This document shows positions 1 through 5,970 of a stretch of 21,741 nucleotides of DNA, piece by piece; position 1 is the stretch's first letter; each line of letters opens with the position of its first letter. The stretch is from a virus, in IMG/VR virus record IMGVR_UViG_3300020213_000124, positions 1-21,741 of that record. One strand, given 5' to 3'. The position numbers and the translations under genes were made by a program. The notes beneath the pieces are model-generated. The model had not been told where the DNA came from, ran no database searches, and was given only the letters and a program-made list of their open reading frames with translations.

Positions 1-66
1 GGCCCACGCCGTGGGATATGCGCGGGACTGTGTGCGCCACGAGTGCGCCGGATGCGTCGTTGGCGC

Positions 67-135
67 TCGACCGAGCAATCGACCGACGATCGACCGAAAA
101 TCGACCGATCGATCGATAAATCGAACGATCGACCG
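67..135. repeat. Spaced array of the 7-mer TCGACCG
   Basis: TCGACCG occurs at 67, 79, 90, 101 and 129. The first four copies are 12, 11 and 11 bp apart, about one helical turn. A run of ATCGATCGAT-like bases fills the space before the last copy. Such phased short repeats often bind proteins, and T7 has short-repeat arrays beside its terminal repeats. Confidence 0.85.
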
Positions 136-162
136 CTCGGTCGCCCGGCCCAGGCGGCACAC

Positions 163-187
163 GGCGACCCCCCCATAGGGGGGCGCC
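163..187. repeat. C-tract/G-tract hairpin
   Basis: Six C (169-174) pair with six G (178-183) over ATA. GGCG (163-166) pairs with CGCC (184-187) across a two-base bulge, giving about 10 GC pairs. Such a structure could stall polymerases and lower read coverage. Confidence 0.8.
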
Positions 188-246
188 CCGGCGCGCGAGG
201 GGGGACAACACCCGACGAATAATTCTGGGGGATTGGAGGTGGGCGC

Positions 247-268
247 CCCCTAGGTCCCCCCTAGGTCC
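247..268. repeat. Perfect 11-bp tandem duplication CCCCTAGGTCC
   Basis: Two exact adjacent copies (247-257 and 258-268). Each contains the palindrome CCTAGG. Confidence 0.9.
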
Positions 269-317
269 CCCAACGCCCTGAGCCAGTCGATCCGTAGTTC
301 GCTCTACGGCCCCGCCT

Positions 318-342
318 GCCACCAGGGTAGCGCCCCGGTGGC
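318..342 (-). terminator. Stable hairpin after the last gene, possible terminator
   Basis: On the plus strand G318-G327 pairs with C333-C342 (10 bp with one G-T pair) around a 5-base loop, 30 bases after the 86-aa stop. A smaller perfect hairpin, TAGGA/TCCTA, sits at 353-365, and CCGTAG/CTACGG at 292-309. None has a T-run on the minus side, so termination or RNA processing is only suggested. Confidence 0.4.
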
Positions 343-371
343 CGACGCGCTGTAGGACGCTCCTATGGGCC

Positions 372-632
372 TTAGCGTTCATCCACGGATTTCGGCAGAT
401 CCTCGCCGGCCGTTACCGCGGAGTTGAGGACGTCCCCCGGGTCCTTGATGGCGGACCTGCTGCGCTCTTCCTCGGGCGCCTTGGCGATCTCGGCGGTGGC
501 CCATCCTAGGGCCTCCGCGTGGGCCGAGGGGCGCCCTAGGGGCGCGTCGAATGTCCGCAACGTCCCCCGGGCGGGGTCAATCACGGAGACGTATCGCACT
601 CGGCTGTCAGTCTCGATGGTGAGCGTGGGCAT
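372..632 (-). CDS. Unknown small protein after the large terminase (86 aa)
   Basis: Not recognised. ATG at 632 with AGGA 8 bases upstream, 16 bases after the terminase stop. The first 30 residues look beta-like (MPTLTIETDSRVRYVSVIDP); the rest is an acidic helical region (EALGWATAEIAKAPEEERSR) and a polar end. No membrane span or signal. T7 carries small genes (19.2, 19.3, 19.5) at this place, before the right end of the genome; homology is not claimed. Confidence 0.65.
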   Translation of the reverse strand: MPTLTIETDSRVRYVSVIDPARGTLRTFDAPLGRPSAHAEALGWATAEIAKAPEEERSRSAIKDPGDVLNSAVTAGEDLPKSVDER

Positions 633-648
633 GGTGTGTCCTGTGCAG

Positions 649-2397
649 CTAGCTTCGGTTGTATTCGGATTCGTCGCTGTACTCGATGCGGCGCGCGATG
701 CGGCCGTCCGGCAGGCGGCGGGAGCGCACGGTTCGGGTAGCGCTCGATCGCAGGAAGAGCAGTGTTTCCTCTTGCTCCCGTTCCCAGTCGATCAGCTTCG
801 CGGCTTCCTCGGCCCGCTGCTGGTCGACCATGAGGGCGTGGGCGAAGTAGCTTACCCCGCCGGCTATCGCGTCAATACGGTCGTCGTGGCTCAGTGCCCC
901 ACGGTCGCGCGTAATGTGCGTGAGCTGATACATGGTCTTCTCGTCGCGGGCTACCCGCTCGTCGATGACCAAGCGGTGACCGCCCATTACAGGTTCGAGC
1001 GTGTCGCATATGCGTTGCTCTTTGGAACCCTTGGCCCATTCCGCTTCGACCACCGAGCATCCCCCGGGCCACTCGCGGGCTATCACGGGATTGAATGCGG
1101 CTATCCACACTCCGGGGGCAAAGTTCGGCTCGACGGCTACGGCGTTGACGTTGTTCTTTTTGGCGCACCGCGCGACCATCGCCATGGCTTCCTCAGGGTT
1201 GCCGGCGTGGCCTCCGGTCTCGACGACGAAGAACGTCCCGTTGAGGACCTTGATGATTGCCCAGGCGGTTTCGTCTTTCCCGCGCCCGCCGGGGTCGACG
1301 AAGCATACAGAGCCGGTGAACTCGCGCCACTGGTCGTCTAGGAACAGCGGCCCCATAGCGTAGTCGCCCGTGAAGCCGTAGTTGGGGATCTCGTGCAGTA
1401 TGTTACGGTTGTCCGAGAAGCGCCCCCAAGTGATCGTAGCGGGGCCTTTAGGGCCACTGATGGACATTACGATGAGGTCGCGCGCCCGTAGCGGGTAGCG
1501 CTCTGCGTCGCTTAGCGACGTGTCCAGCATGTATTGGAGCGCGAAGAAGGCGCGGCCCCGGCTTTCGCGGCGGGCCAGTTCGCCCTCGTCGAAGCGCTCT
1601 GGGTCGGTGGCTTTGCCGACAACCTCCGGGTTGGCCTGCATCCTCGCCATGAGCGGGGCGGCCAGGATGTTAACCTGCGTGCCGTTGTCCCGCTTGACGA
1701 TGTAGTTCTTCAGTTTCTCGGCGGACGGGTAGCGGGCCGGCCAGCAGAAGCAGTCGTAGCCTTGCTGTTTGATCTTCGCGTTGTAGATGGACTCTTCCGT
1801 CTGGGGGGTTCCCAGATACAGGATGTCCCCGCCCGGAAGGATGATGGCCTCGAAGTCCTGCGTGATGCGCAGGAGGTTGGAGCGCTGGGCCTCGGTCTTG
1901 GAGTTGTCGACGATCTCTATGTCGTCTGGGAGGATCAGCGTTGCGCGTGATCCGGTGATCTGGCCGGTTATGCCGGCCGCCTTCATGGAGGGGGACTGTT
2001 CGTTTCTGGCGCCGTTAACGTCGAAGCGGTCTACCATGTCGCGCTGGTCGAAGCGCGGCCGGATGAACTCCAACATGGGCATTGTCATCAGGACGCCCTT
2101 AGCCTGCGCCACGAACTCTTTAGCCTTCACTCCGGAGGCGGACGCAACGAGTACCTTCTCGTTGACCGGATCCTTAGCGAGGCGCCAGAGGCCGTAGGCG
2201 GCGGCGGCGGTCGACTTGGCGACGCCCCGGAAGCCCTCTAGGATCTCCCGGCGCCCCGCGGTGCCCGCGCCTGCGAACCCATGTTGTAGAAAGGTCGCGA
2301 GTTCGTATTGCGCGGGCGTCGGGTCGGGAAGTCCTATGTGTTTCCAGAACAAGTACAGGAAATTTCTAAAGTCCCCCGCTACCTCTTCGGGGAGCAT
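649..2397 (-). CDS. terL: Large terminase subunit, T7 gp19-like packaging ATPase/nuclease (582 aa)
   Basis: Pumps DNA into the procapsid and cuts concatemers. ATPase part: Walker A GFRGVAKST (55-63), Walker B LILPDDIE (154-161), and coupling motif YLGTPQT (194-200). Nuclease part: VCFVDPGGRGKDETAW with D368, AVEPNF with E423, and SHDDRIDA with D505/D506. Other T7 gp19 stretches are QYMLDTSLSDAERYPLR and ICDTLEPVMGGHRLVI. Length matches T7 gp19 (586 aa). The start overlaps the preceding stop as TAATG. The similarity to gp19 implies a T7-type packaging strategy with direct terminal repeats, an inference from family. The plus-strand frame opposite its 3' half is a shadow. Confidence 0.96.
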   Translation of the reverse strand: MLPEEVAGDFRNFLYLFWKHIGLPDPTPAQYELATFLQHGFAGAGTAGRREILEGFRGVAKSTAAAAYGLWRLAKDPVNEKVLVASASGVKAKEFVAQAKGVLMTMPMLEFIRPRFDQRDMVDRFDVNGARNEQSPSMKAAGITGQITGSRATLILPDDIEIVDNSKTEAQRSNLLRITQDFEAIILPGGDILYLGTPQTEESIYNAKIKQQGYDCFCWPARYPSAEKLKNYIVKRDNGTQVNILAAPLMARMQANPEVVGKATDPERFDEGELARRESRGRAFFALQYMLDTSLSDAERYPLRARDLIVMSISGPKGPATITWGRFSDNRNILHEIPNYGFTGDYAMGPLFLDDQWREFTGSVCFVDPGGRGKDETAWAIIKVLNGTFFVVETGGHAGNPEEAMAMVARCAKKNNVNAVAVEPNFAPGVWIAAFNPVIAREWPGGCSVVEAEWAKGSKEQRICDTLEPVMGGHRLVIDERVARDEKTMYQLTHITRDRGALSHDDRIDAIAGGVSYFAHALMVDQQRAEEAAKLIDWEREQEETLLFLRSSATRTVRSRRLPDGRIARRIEYSDESEYNRS

Positions 2398-2714
2398 TAC
2401 GTGTAGATGCGCATGGGCGCGATGCCGTGGAATCGGACCGTCGGAACTCCGCTAGTCCACGCGGTCGTATTCAACCGGATCCATTTAACGCCAGTCACGT
2501 TGAAAATAACGAGCGAGCTGGAAGTCACCGCGGACCCAATCGAGGTCCAAGTTACGTTGTCGTGCGAGACCTGGACGGTAGTTGTTAGGGTCCCCGTCAA
2601 CACGAAGTGCCCAATCACGGCCGTGCCGTTCGGGAACGACGGGGAAACCGCTACGGGCGTACCGGCAGCCACGGCGGCGGCAGTTGTTAGAGTTACGGAG
2701 CGTTCATAGGGCAT
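2397..2714 (-). CDS. Unknown beta-rich small protein between the terminase genes (105 aa)
   Basis: Not recognised. The protein is Thr/Val/Ser-rich and alternates like beta strands. VSHDNVTWTSIG (about 49-60), then VKWIRLNTTAWTSG (about 76-89), resembles the small beta-sandwich units seen in phage head-decoration and tail proteins (a pattern like W-VA---VK-IR---TAYTSG). No Cys, no membrane span, no charged DNA-binding surface is obvious. It is coupled on both sides: TGATG with the putative small terminase and TAATG with the large terminase. T7 has a lysis gene (18.5) in this slot, which this does not resemble. A minor virion protein is my best guess. Confidence 0.65.
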   Translation of the reverse strand: MPYERSVTLTTAAAVAAGTPVAVSPSFPNGTAVIGHFVLTGTLTTTVQVSHDNVTWTSIGSAVTSSSLVIFNVTGVKWIRLNTTAWTSGVPTVRFHGIAPMRIYT

Positions 2715-3013
2715 CAGTTAGGCGTCCTGCTGTGGAGGGTTGCGAACGGGAGGGCGCCGCCTGTGGCGGACGTCTCCGTGTGGGACGTCTGCGCGAGGAA
2801 CTTTGAGAGAATCCCAGTGGCCCTTGAGGGTTGCGGGATGTTCAACGGGGGGAACGCCTTGACGTAGTCCTTGGCTACCGATAGGTAGGCGGCCGGGGCG
2901 GGCGCCAGATGGACGTTCCCCTCCCCGTCAAGGACGGGCACGCCGTCCTTGAGGGTCTTGAGAAGGACGTCGACTAGCGCGTCGCGTACTTCATCGGCGC
3001 GCGAATCGCCCAT
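2714..3013 (-). CDS. Putative small terminase subunit (99 aa)
   Basis: Would recognise phage DNA and regulate the large terminase. Residues 7-25 form an amphipathic helix (DEVRDALVDVLLKTLKDG). A stretch at about 36-56, APAPAAYLSVAKDYVKAFPP, resembles the helix pair of podoviral small terminases, which often read A-A-LNVARQFLKDN. The C-terminus is Ser/Thr-rich and probably disordered. T7 gp18 is 89 aa, so length fits, and the gene sits near the large terminase as in T7, with one small gene between. Start and stop overlap both neighbours (TGATG at each side). The call combines position, length and a weak motif. Confidence 0.6.
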   Translation of the reverse strand: MGDSRADEVRDALVDVLLKTLKDGVPVLDGEGNVHLAPAPAAYLSVAKDYVKAFPPLNIPQPSRATGILSKFLAQTSHTETSATGGALPFATLHSRTPN

Positions 3014-3294
3014 CAGCTTGCCGCCGTCAGAACCGCGTTAAGGGCATTCGACGAGTTGTACACCGCCGCCACCGAGAGGCGCGAGGGGTGCCAGCTGCGC
3101 GAACCTGCGACGCTTCCGGCGTCGATGGTGAGCGCTACGCGGGTAATGTTAGTCTTAGTGCGGTCGCCCTTGGACGAGGAACCGGAGAGTTTGTAGGCTT
3201 CCCCCGCGCCGTTGTGGTTCAGCTTTACGTCGTACCGAATTCCGTTGGAGTTCTCGAAGATGAAGCGGCGCTGGGATTGGTCTTTGATTGCCAT
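3013..3294 (-). CDS. Unknown small protein (93 aa)
   Basis: Not recognised. ATG at 3294 with AAGGAAAT upstream that begins within the stop of the spike gene (9-base gap). It opens MAIKDQSQRRFIFENSNGIR. The body looks like alternating polar beta strands (RYDVKLNHN, TRVALTIDAG), with a Ser/Lys-rich centre and an Ala/Asn-rich end. No signal peptide, membrane span or coil. Its stop overlaps the next start as TGATG. Tight linkage to the esterase and the terminase genes suggests a small virion or packaging accessory, but this is only positional. Confidence 0.7.
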   Translation of the reverse strand: MAIKDQSQRRFIFENSNGIRYDVKLNHNGAGEAYKLSGSSSKGDRTKTNITRVALTIDAGSVAGSRSWHPSRLSVAAVYNSSNALNAVLTAAS

Positions 3295-3303
3295 TTGATT
3301 TCC

Positions 3304-4632
3304 TTACACAATGGTATTTGTAAAGTCGAGAATGTCCACGCCCATGCGCCCAACGTCCACGGTGTAGCCCGAACTCACGGCCTGCGTGAAGAACGTTAGG
3401 TCAAGACGGTGCGTGGAGGTAGTGGCGAAGAGCTTGAAGGGGGCGGTGCGCAGGACAATAACCTCGCCGGCTCTCCACAAGATAGGTACGTTATTGAACG
3501 CCTGTTGGCCGGTTTGTACGGTTACGGACGTTCCCGCGTTGTTGACGAACTGGAGGCTTGGATACGGCGCCGCGTCGGAATCGATGGTGGCGTTAGGCCA
3601 CCGTACTTCCGCCATCGCCTGCATCCACGTGCCGACAGGAACACCGGCCCCCGCGAAGTCCAAGCTATTGCGCCGGATGATCACGCGGTTGGAGAGCGCC
3701 GTCCACGATAAACCCTGCGTCACCGCAAAGCGCACCCAGTTTCCCGGGATAGGGTCGGTGGCGTCGCGCGCCACGATGGAAGCGACCGCGGCATGATTGG
3801 TGCCCAGATTGACCGTTTCCCACGGCGAGGCGGGCATGGTCCCAGTAACGCCGCCGCTGGCGGCCTGCGAGCCGAGGTTGAGGCCATTGCGAAGAATGCC
3901 CCGGGGGTCCGTGGACGCCACGCCCATGTTGTTAACGAAAAGGTCGCCGCCCCTAAGTAGGTGTGGAGCCTTGAGCGAGATCTGTCGGGCGAGTTCGCGG
4001 CCGACGATCACGCATCCAGCAGAATTCCAATGGACGAGGTCCGTGGAGTAGGAGCTGCTCATTGTGGCATACGTGCCAGATACGTCGTGGACCAGCGCCA
4101 ACACCGCGATATTGAGAACCAGCAGGTTGGGGTTGTTCTCGCCCATCTGGAGCAAGCGGCTATTGAAGTCTGCCATCCAAGCGGCTTTGACGGCAGTATT
4201 GCTAAAACTAAGGGCGTGGATTGTCGGGATGATCACCACGCCGCCGGTCGCAGCTACTTGCCGCACGTAGGCGGAGACATAGTCTAGGCGACTAGTCACA
4301 GTAGGAAGCGCCGTCAAGTTCATGTCGTTAACGCCCAGTCCCAGAACAACGATGTTCGGGCGCGTGCGCGCGATCAGTTCCGGGCCGTCGTAAGCGCGCG
4401 TGTCAAACGTTGCGCCGTCGGTGCCTAAGACGCCAACGACGCGCCAGGGGGCCTTTAGGAACGCCAAGGCGGCGCCCCAAAATGAATCGTTGCCGGGATT
4501 GGCGAGGGCCGGCGTAACCGCCGTGGCGCCAAAGAAACGCTGCATGGTGCTGGAACCAATGAAAGCGACGGTAAGGGGTCCGAATGCCGCTCCAACTTTG
4601 GAGAGGCCTTGTAGATAGGAGTTGTCGGTCAT
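3304..4632 (-). CDS. SGNH-hydrolase spike/esterase (442 aa)
   Basis: Start chosen at 4632 (MTDNSYLQGL), one base after the holin stop, with AAGGAAAG upstream; the longer form from 4659 would overlap the holin. SGNH esterase blocks are visible: block I, IGSSTM with S28 as probable nucleophile; block III, GVND at 100-103; block V, D188 and H191 in STDLVHWNSAG. These enzymes remove acetyl or acyl groups from polysaccharides. Residues about 235-442 are beta-rich with many Thr/Val/Asn and could form a sandwich or sugar-binding domain. Such proteins are often tail spikes or capsule/LPS deacetylases. It lacks the gp17-type attachment domain, so how it joins the virion, if it does, is unclear. Usual block I is GDS; here Ser replaces the Asp. 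Confidence 0.85.
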   Translation of the reverse strand: MTDNSYLQGLSKVGAAFGPLTVAFIGSSTMQRFFGATAVTPALANPGNDSFWGAALAFLKAPWRVVGVLGTDGATFDTRAYDGPELIARTRPNIVVLGLGVNDMNLTALPTVTSRLDYVSAYVRQVAATGGVVIIPTIHALSFSNTAVKAAWMADFNSRLLQMGENNPNLLVLNIAVLALVHDVSGTYATMSSSYSTDLVHWNSAGCVIVGRELARQISLKAPHLLRGGDLFVNNMGVASTDPRGILRNGLNLGSQAASGGVTGTMPASPWETVNLGTNHAAVASIVARDATDPIPGNWVRFAVTQGLSWTALSNRVIIRRNSLDFAGAGVPVGTWMQAMAEVRWPNATIDSDAAPYPSLQFVNNAGTSVTVQTGQQAFNNVPILWRAGEVIVLRTAPFKLFATTSTHRLDLTFFTQAVSSGYTVDVGRMGVDILDFTNTIV

Positions 4633-4633
4633 G

Positions 4634-5035
4634 TTACTTCTTTCCTTTAATCTGCGCAAACAGGTCTACTAGTTTCCTGTAGCCGAAGCTGGCCGCGATA
4701 GCGACGCCTAGCGACGTCTGGTACCACAAGGGCATTTCAGTTAGGACTAGAAAGCCGGCCATGACAATGTCGGGGCGAATGAATGCCATAATAGCCGGGA
4801 TGGAAAGGATGAGCGTAAACCACTCGTCTTTCCAGGATCCGGCCATCTGGTTGATGCCGGCCACGTCCCAATCGATTTCGGCAGTTTGCGCGCGCTCGGA
4901 GATGCGAACGCGGGCCTCGGCCTCGGCGACGATAATGCGGCTTTCGGCCTCTGCGCGGACTGTCTGGCGCTTCTGCCAGTTTTCTACAGTGCCGCCCACA
5001 AGGCCGATTAGGCCCGAGATGATGCTCCAGATCAT
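4634..5035 (-). CDS. Holin, multi-pass membrane protein (133 aa)
   Basis: Makes the lesion in the inner membrane that starts lysis. A hydrophobic N-terminal segment (2-16) is followed by a long charged helix (20-60, AEAESRIIVAEAEARVRISE). Then comes SWKDEW at 67-72 and two or three hydrophobic segments (about 73-86, 90-99, 106-118). The sequence ends in a Lys-rich tail (KGKK). The order charged helix, then SWKDEW, then two membrane spans with PLWYQTSLGVAIAASFG is widespread in proteins annotated as phage holins of the three-span type. The start ATG overlaps the upstream stop (ATGA). It lies one base before the spike gene. No separate endolysin gene is adjacent; the only muralytic domain in the window is in the 1068-aa virion protein. 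Confidence 0.8.
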   Translation of the reverse strand: MIWSIISGLIGLVGGTVENWQKRQTVRAEAESRIIVAEAEARVRISERAQTAEIDWDVAGINQMAGSWKDEWFTLILSIPAIMAFIRPDIVMAGFLVLTEMPLWYQTSLGVAIAASFGYRKLVDLFAQIKGKK

Positions 5036-5259
5036 CGGGGAAGAACCCCCATGAGAGCGATCGCGGCGGTTAGAAGGCTTCCCAGAGCGGCGGCGCCGCC
5101 GGCAGTGACATACTGGCGGCGCTCTATCTTGAGCGTCCGCGCCTCCAAGAGGTCGTGGCCCTCGCCCTGCTTCTTGAGCAGAGTAAGGGCCAAGTCAACT
5201 TTGCCTTCCAGCCTCCCGAACGCCCGTTCGAACGTGGCGGTAGACGGGAGGGCGTTCAC
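5032..5259 (-). CDS. Small coiled-coil membrane protein of the lysis cluster (75 aa)
   Basis: Starts at a GTG (5259) that overlaps the stop of the 44-aa lipoprotein, with GGGAG almost adjacent. No ATG occurs until residue 70. Residues 10-48 form a charged helix, likely a coiled coil (ERAFGRLEGKVDLALTLLKK). Residues 51-73 form one hydrophobic segment, followed by a short end, PR. A charged coil followed by a C-terminal membrane anchor is the plan of XhlA-like lysis accessory proteins. An i-spanin (Rz) normally has its membrane segment at the N-terminus, so that call is weaker. It ends in an ATGA overlap with the holin, which supports a shared lysis role. No family was recognised by motif. Confidence 0.6.
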   Translation of the reverse strand: MNALPSTATFERAFGRLEGKVDLALTLLKKQGEGHDLLEARTLKIERRQYVTAGGAAALGSLLTAAIALMGVLPR

Positions 5260-5390
5260 TCTCCCGAACTTACGGGAGAGCCGCCGGAATCGTTGCTACC
5301 GCCCACGTCCAGGCGGGGATATTCGTAGGTGCATGCGGCCACCGCGAGGGTGAGCGCGAGGGCGGCGAGGATGGAATAAATACGCTTCAT
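5256..5390 (-). CDS. 44-aa lipoprotein, candidate outer-membrane spanin subunit or exclusion lipoprotein
   Basis: A very short gene read directly from the bases. ATG at 5390 with AGGAG 8 bases upstream, starting 14 bases after the oxygenase stop. The protein begins MKRIYSILAALALTLAVAAC, a complete lipoprotein signal: basic start, hydrophobic core and lipobox V17-A18-A19-C20. The residue after Cys is Thr, not Asp, which predicts outer-membrane sorting. The mature part is only 25 residues, rich in Gly/Ser and ending SSGE. Its TGA overlaps the GTG start of the next gene (GTGA). Next to a holin, a Rz1-like spanin is the obvious idea, but the mature part is short and not Pro-rich. A superinfection-exclusion lipoprotein is an alternative. 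Confidence 0.75.
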   Translation of the reverse strand: MKRIYSILAALALTLAVAACTYEYPRLDVGGSNDSGGSPVSSGE

Positions 5391-5404
5391 AGCTTGTGCT
5401 CCTA

Positions 5405-5968
5405 TTATTTCCACCGCGGCCCAATGCCGAAGGTGGCTAGTGTGTGGCGAACGCCACGAGTCACCGGAGTAACCCGGTGGATATGGAACGACGGGAATAC
5501 CGTCAACAGCCCTAGGCGCCTCGGGACACGGGCGGTCTTGTCCTCGTCCCGTATCTCCAGCGTCCCCCCGTCGTAGTCGTGCGGGTCGCTTAGCTGGACG
5601 ATGGCAGTTAGCTTACGGTAGGGTACGCGTGTGTGGAAAAAGTCGTCGTCGGGGTGCCATGCAAAGTCTTCGTGCAGGTCGCCAACGTAGCGGATTACGT
5701 CGGCGTACAGGCCCCCGGTAATGTCGAAGTTGAACACCGACAGGTTGGCCTCGTGGATCTTCGCGTGAACTTGGAGTACGGCCGGGTACAAGGCGTCGCC
5801 CTCGGCTATACGCACGGTGGAGTTATTGCGAATGCGCTTGTCGACGGTGTATTGCCCGTTGATCGTCATGCCGGCGGGCTTGAACTCCCGCCGGCTAAGC
5901 TCGTCCAAGAGGAAGGCGCACTGTGGGGCGGAGAAGAAATCTTCGGTTGTCTGATAGCGCATGGTCAT
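5405..5968 (-). CDS. 2-oxoglutarate/Fe(II)-dependent oxygenase, PKHD/prolyl-hydroxylase type (187 aa)
   Basis: The family uses 2-oxoglutarate and oxygen to hydroxylate a substrate. The iron-binding set is visible: H105 and D107 in AWHPDD, then H164 in the stretch FHIHRVTPVT, with R174 (RGVR) as the likely 2-oxoglutarate-binding Arg. VQLSDPHDYDGGTLEI and LTVFPSF before the second His are typical of PKHD-type hydroxylases. About 190 aa fits a single catalytic domain; there is no extra domain or signal peptide. The start is the ATG at 5968, 2 bases after the fibre 2 stop, with no clear ribosome site, so it may depend on coupling; a second ATG is two codons later. It sits between fibres and lysis genes. 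Substrate is unknown: a virion protein, a host protein or a surface polymer are all possible. Confidence 0.88.
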   Translation of the reverse strand: MTMRYQTTEDFFSAPQCAFLLDELSRREFKPAGMTINGQYTVDKRIRNNSTVRIAEGDALYPAVLQVHAKIHEANLSVFNFDITGGLYADVIRYVGDLHEDFAWHPDDDFFHTRVPYRKLTAIVQLSDPHDYDGGTLEIRDEDKTARVPRRLGLLTVFPSFHIHRVTPVTRGVRHTLATFGIGPRWK

Positions 5969-5970
5969 GC

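Larger units (their letters stand above)
1..371. other. Gene-free, repeat- and hairpin-dense region, possible genome-end or packaging zone
   Basis: No supportable gene in 371 bases. Contents from right to left: hairpins at 353-365, 318-342 and 292-309; a doubled 11-mer CCCCTAGGTCC at 247-268; a small AT-rich palindrome GAATAATTC near 217-225; a C/G-tract hairpin at 163-187; a spaced TCGACCG array at 67-135; and a hairpin at 3-15. It lies where T7 has its right-end short repeats and terminal repeat. The genome end itself cannot be seen from this window. Confidence 0.6.

Noticed and set aside
67-135. CRISPR-like array
   Set aside because: Repeats are only 7 bases with 4-5-base spacers; CRISPR repeats and spacers are far longer.
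424-1341. Long open frame on the plus strand (305 codons) opposite the large terminase
   Set aside because: It is antisense to the conserved nuclease half of the terminase and is explained by GC-rich third positions; no ribosome site or family motif.
4634-4659. Upstream start (ATG at 4659) for the SGNH hydrolase
   Set aside because: It would overlap the holin by 26 bases; the ATG at 4632 has its own ribosome site and one-base spacing.
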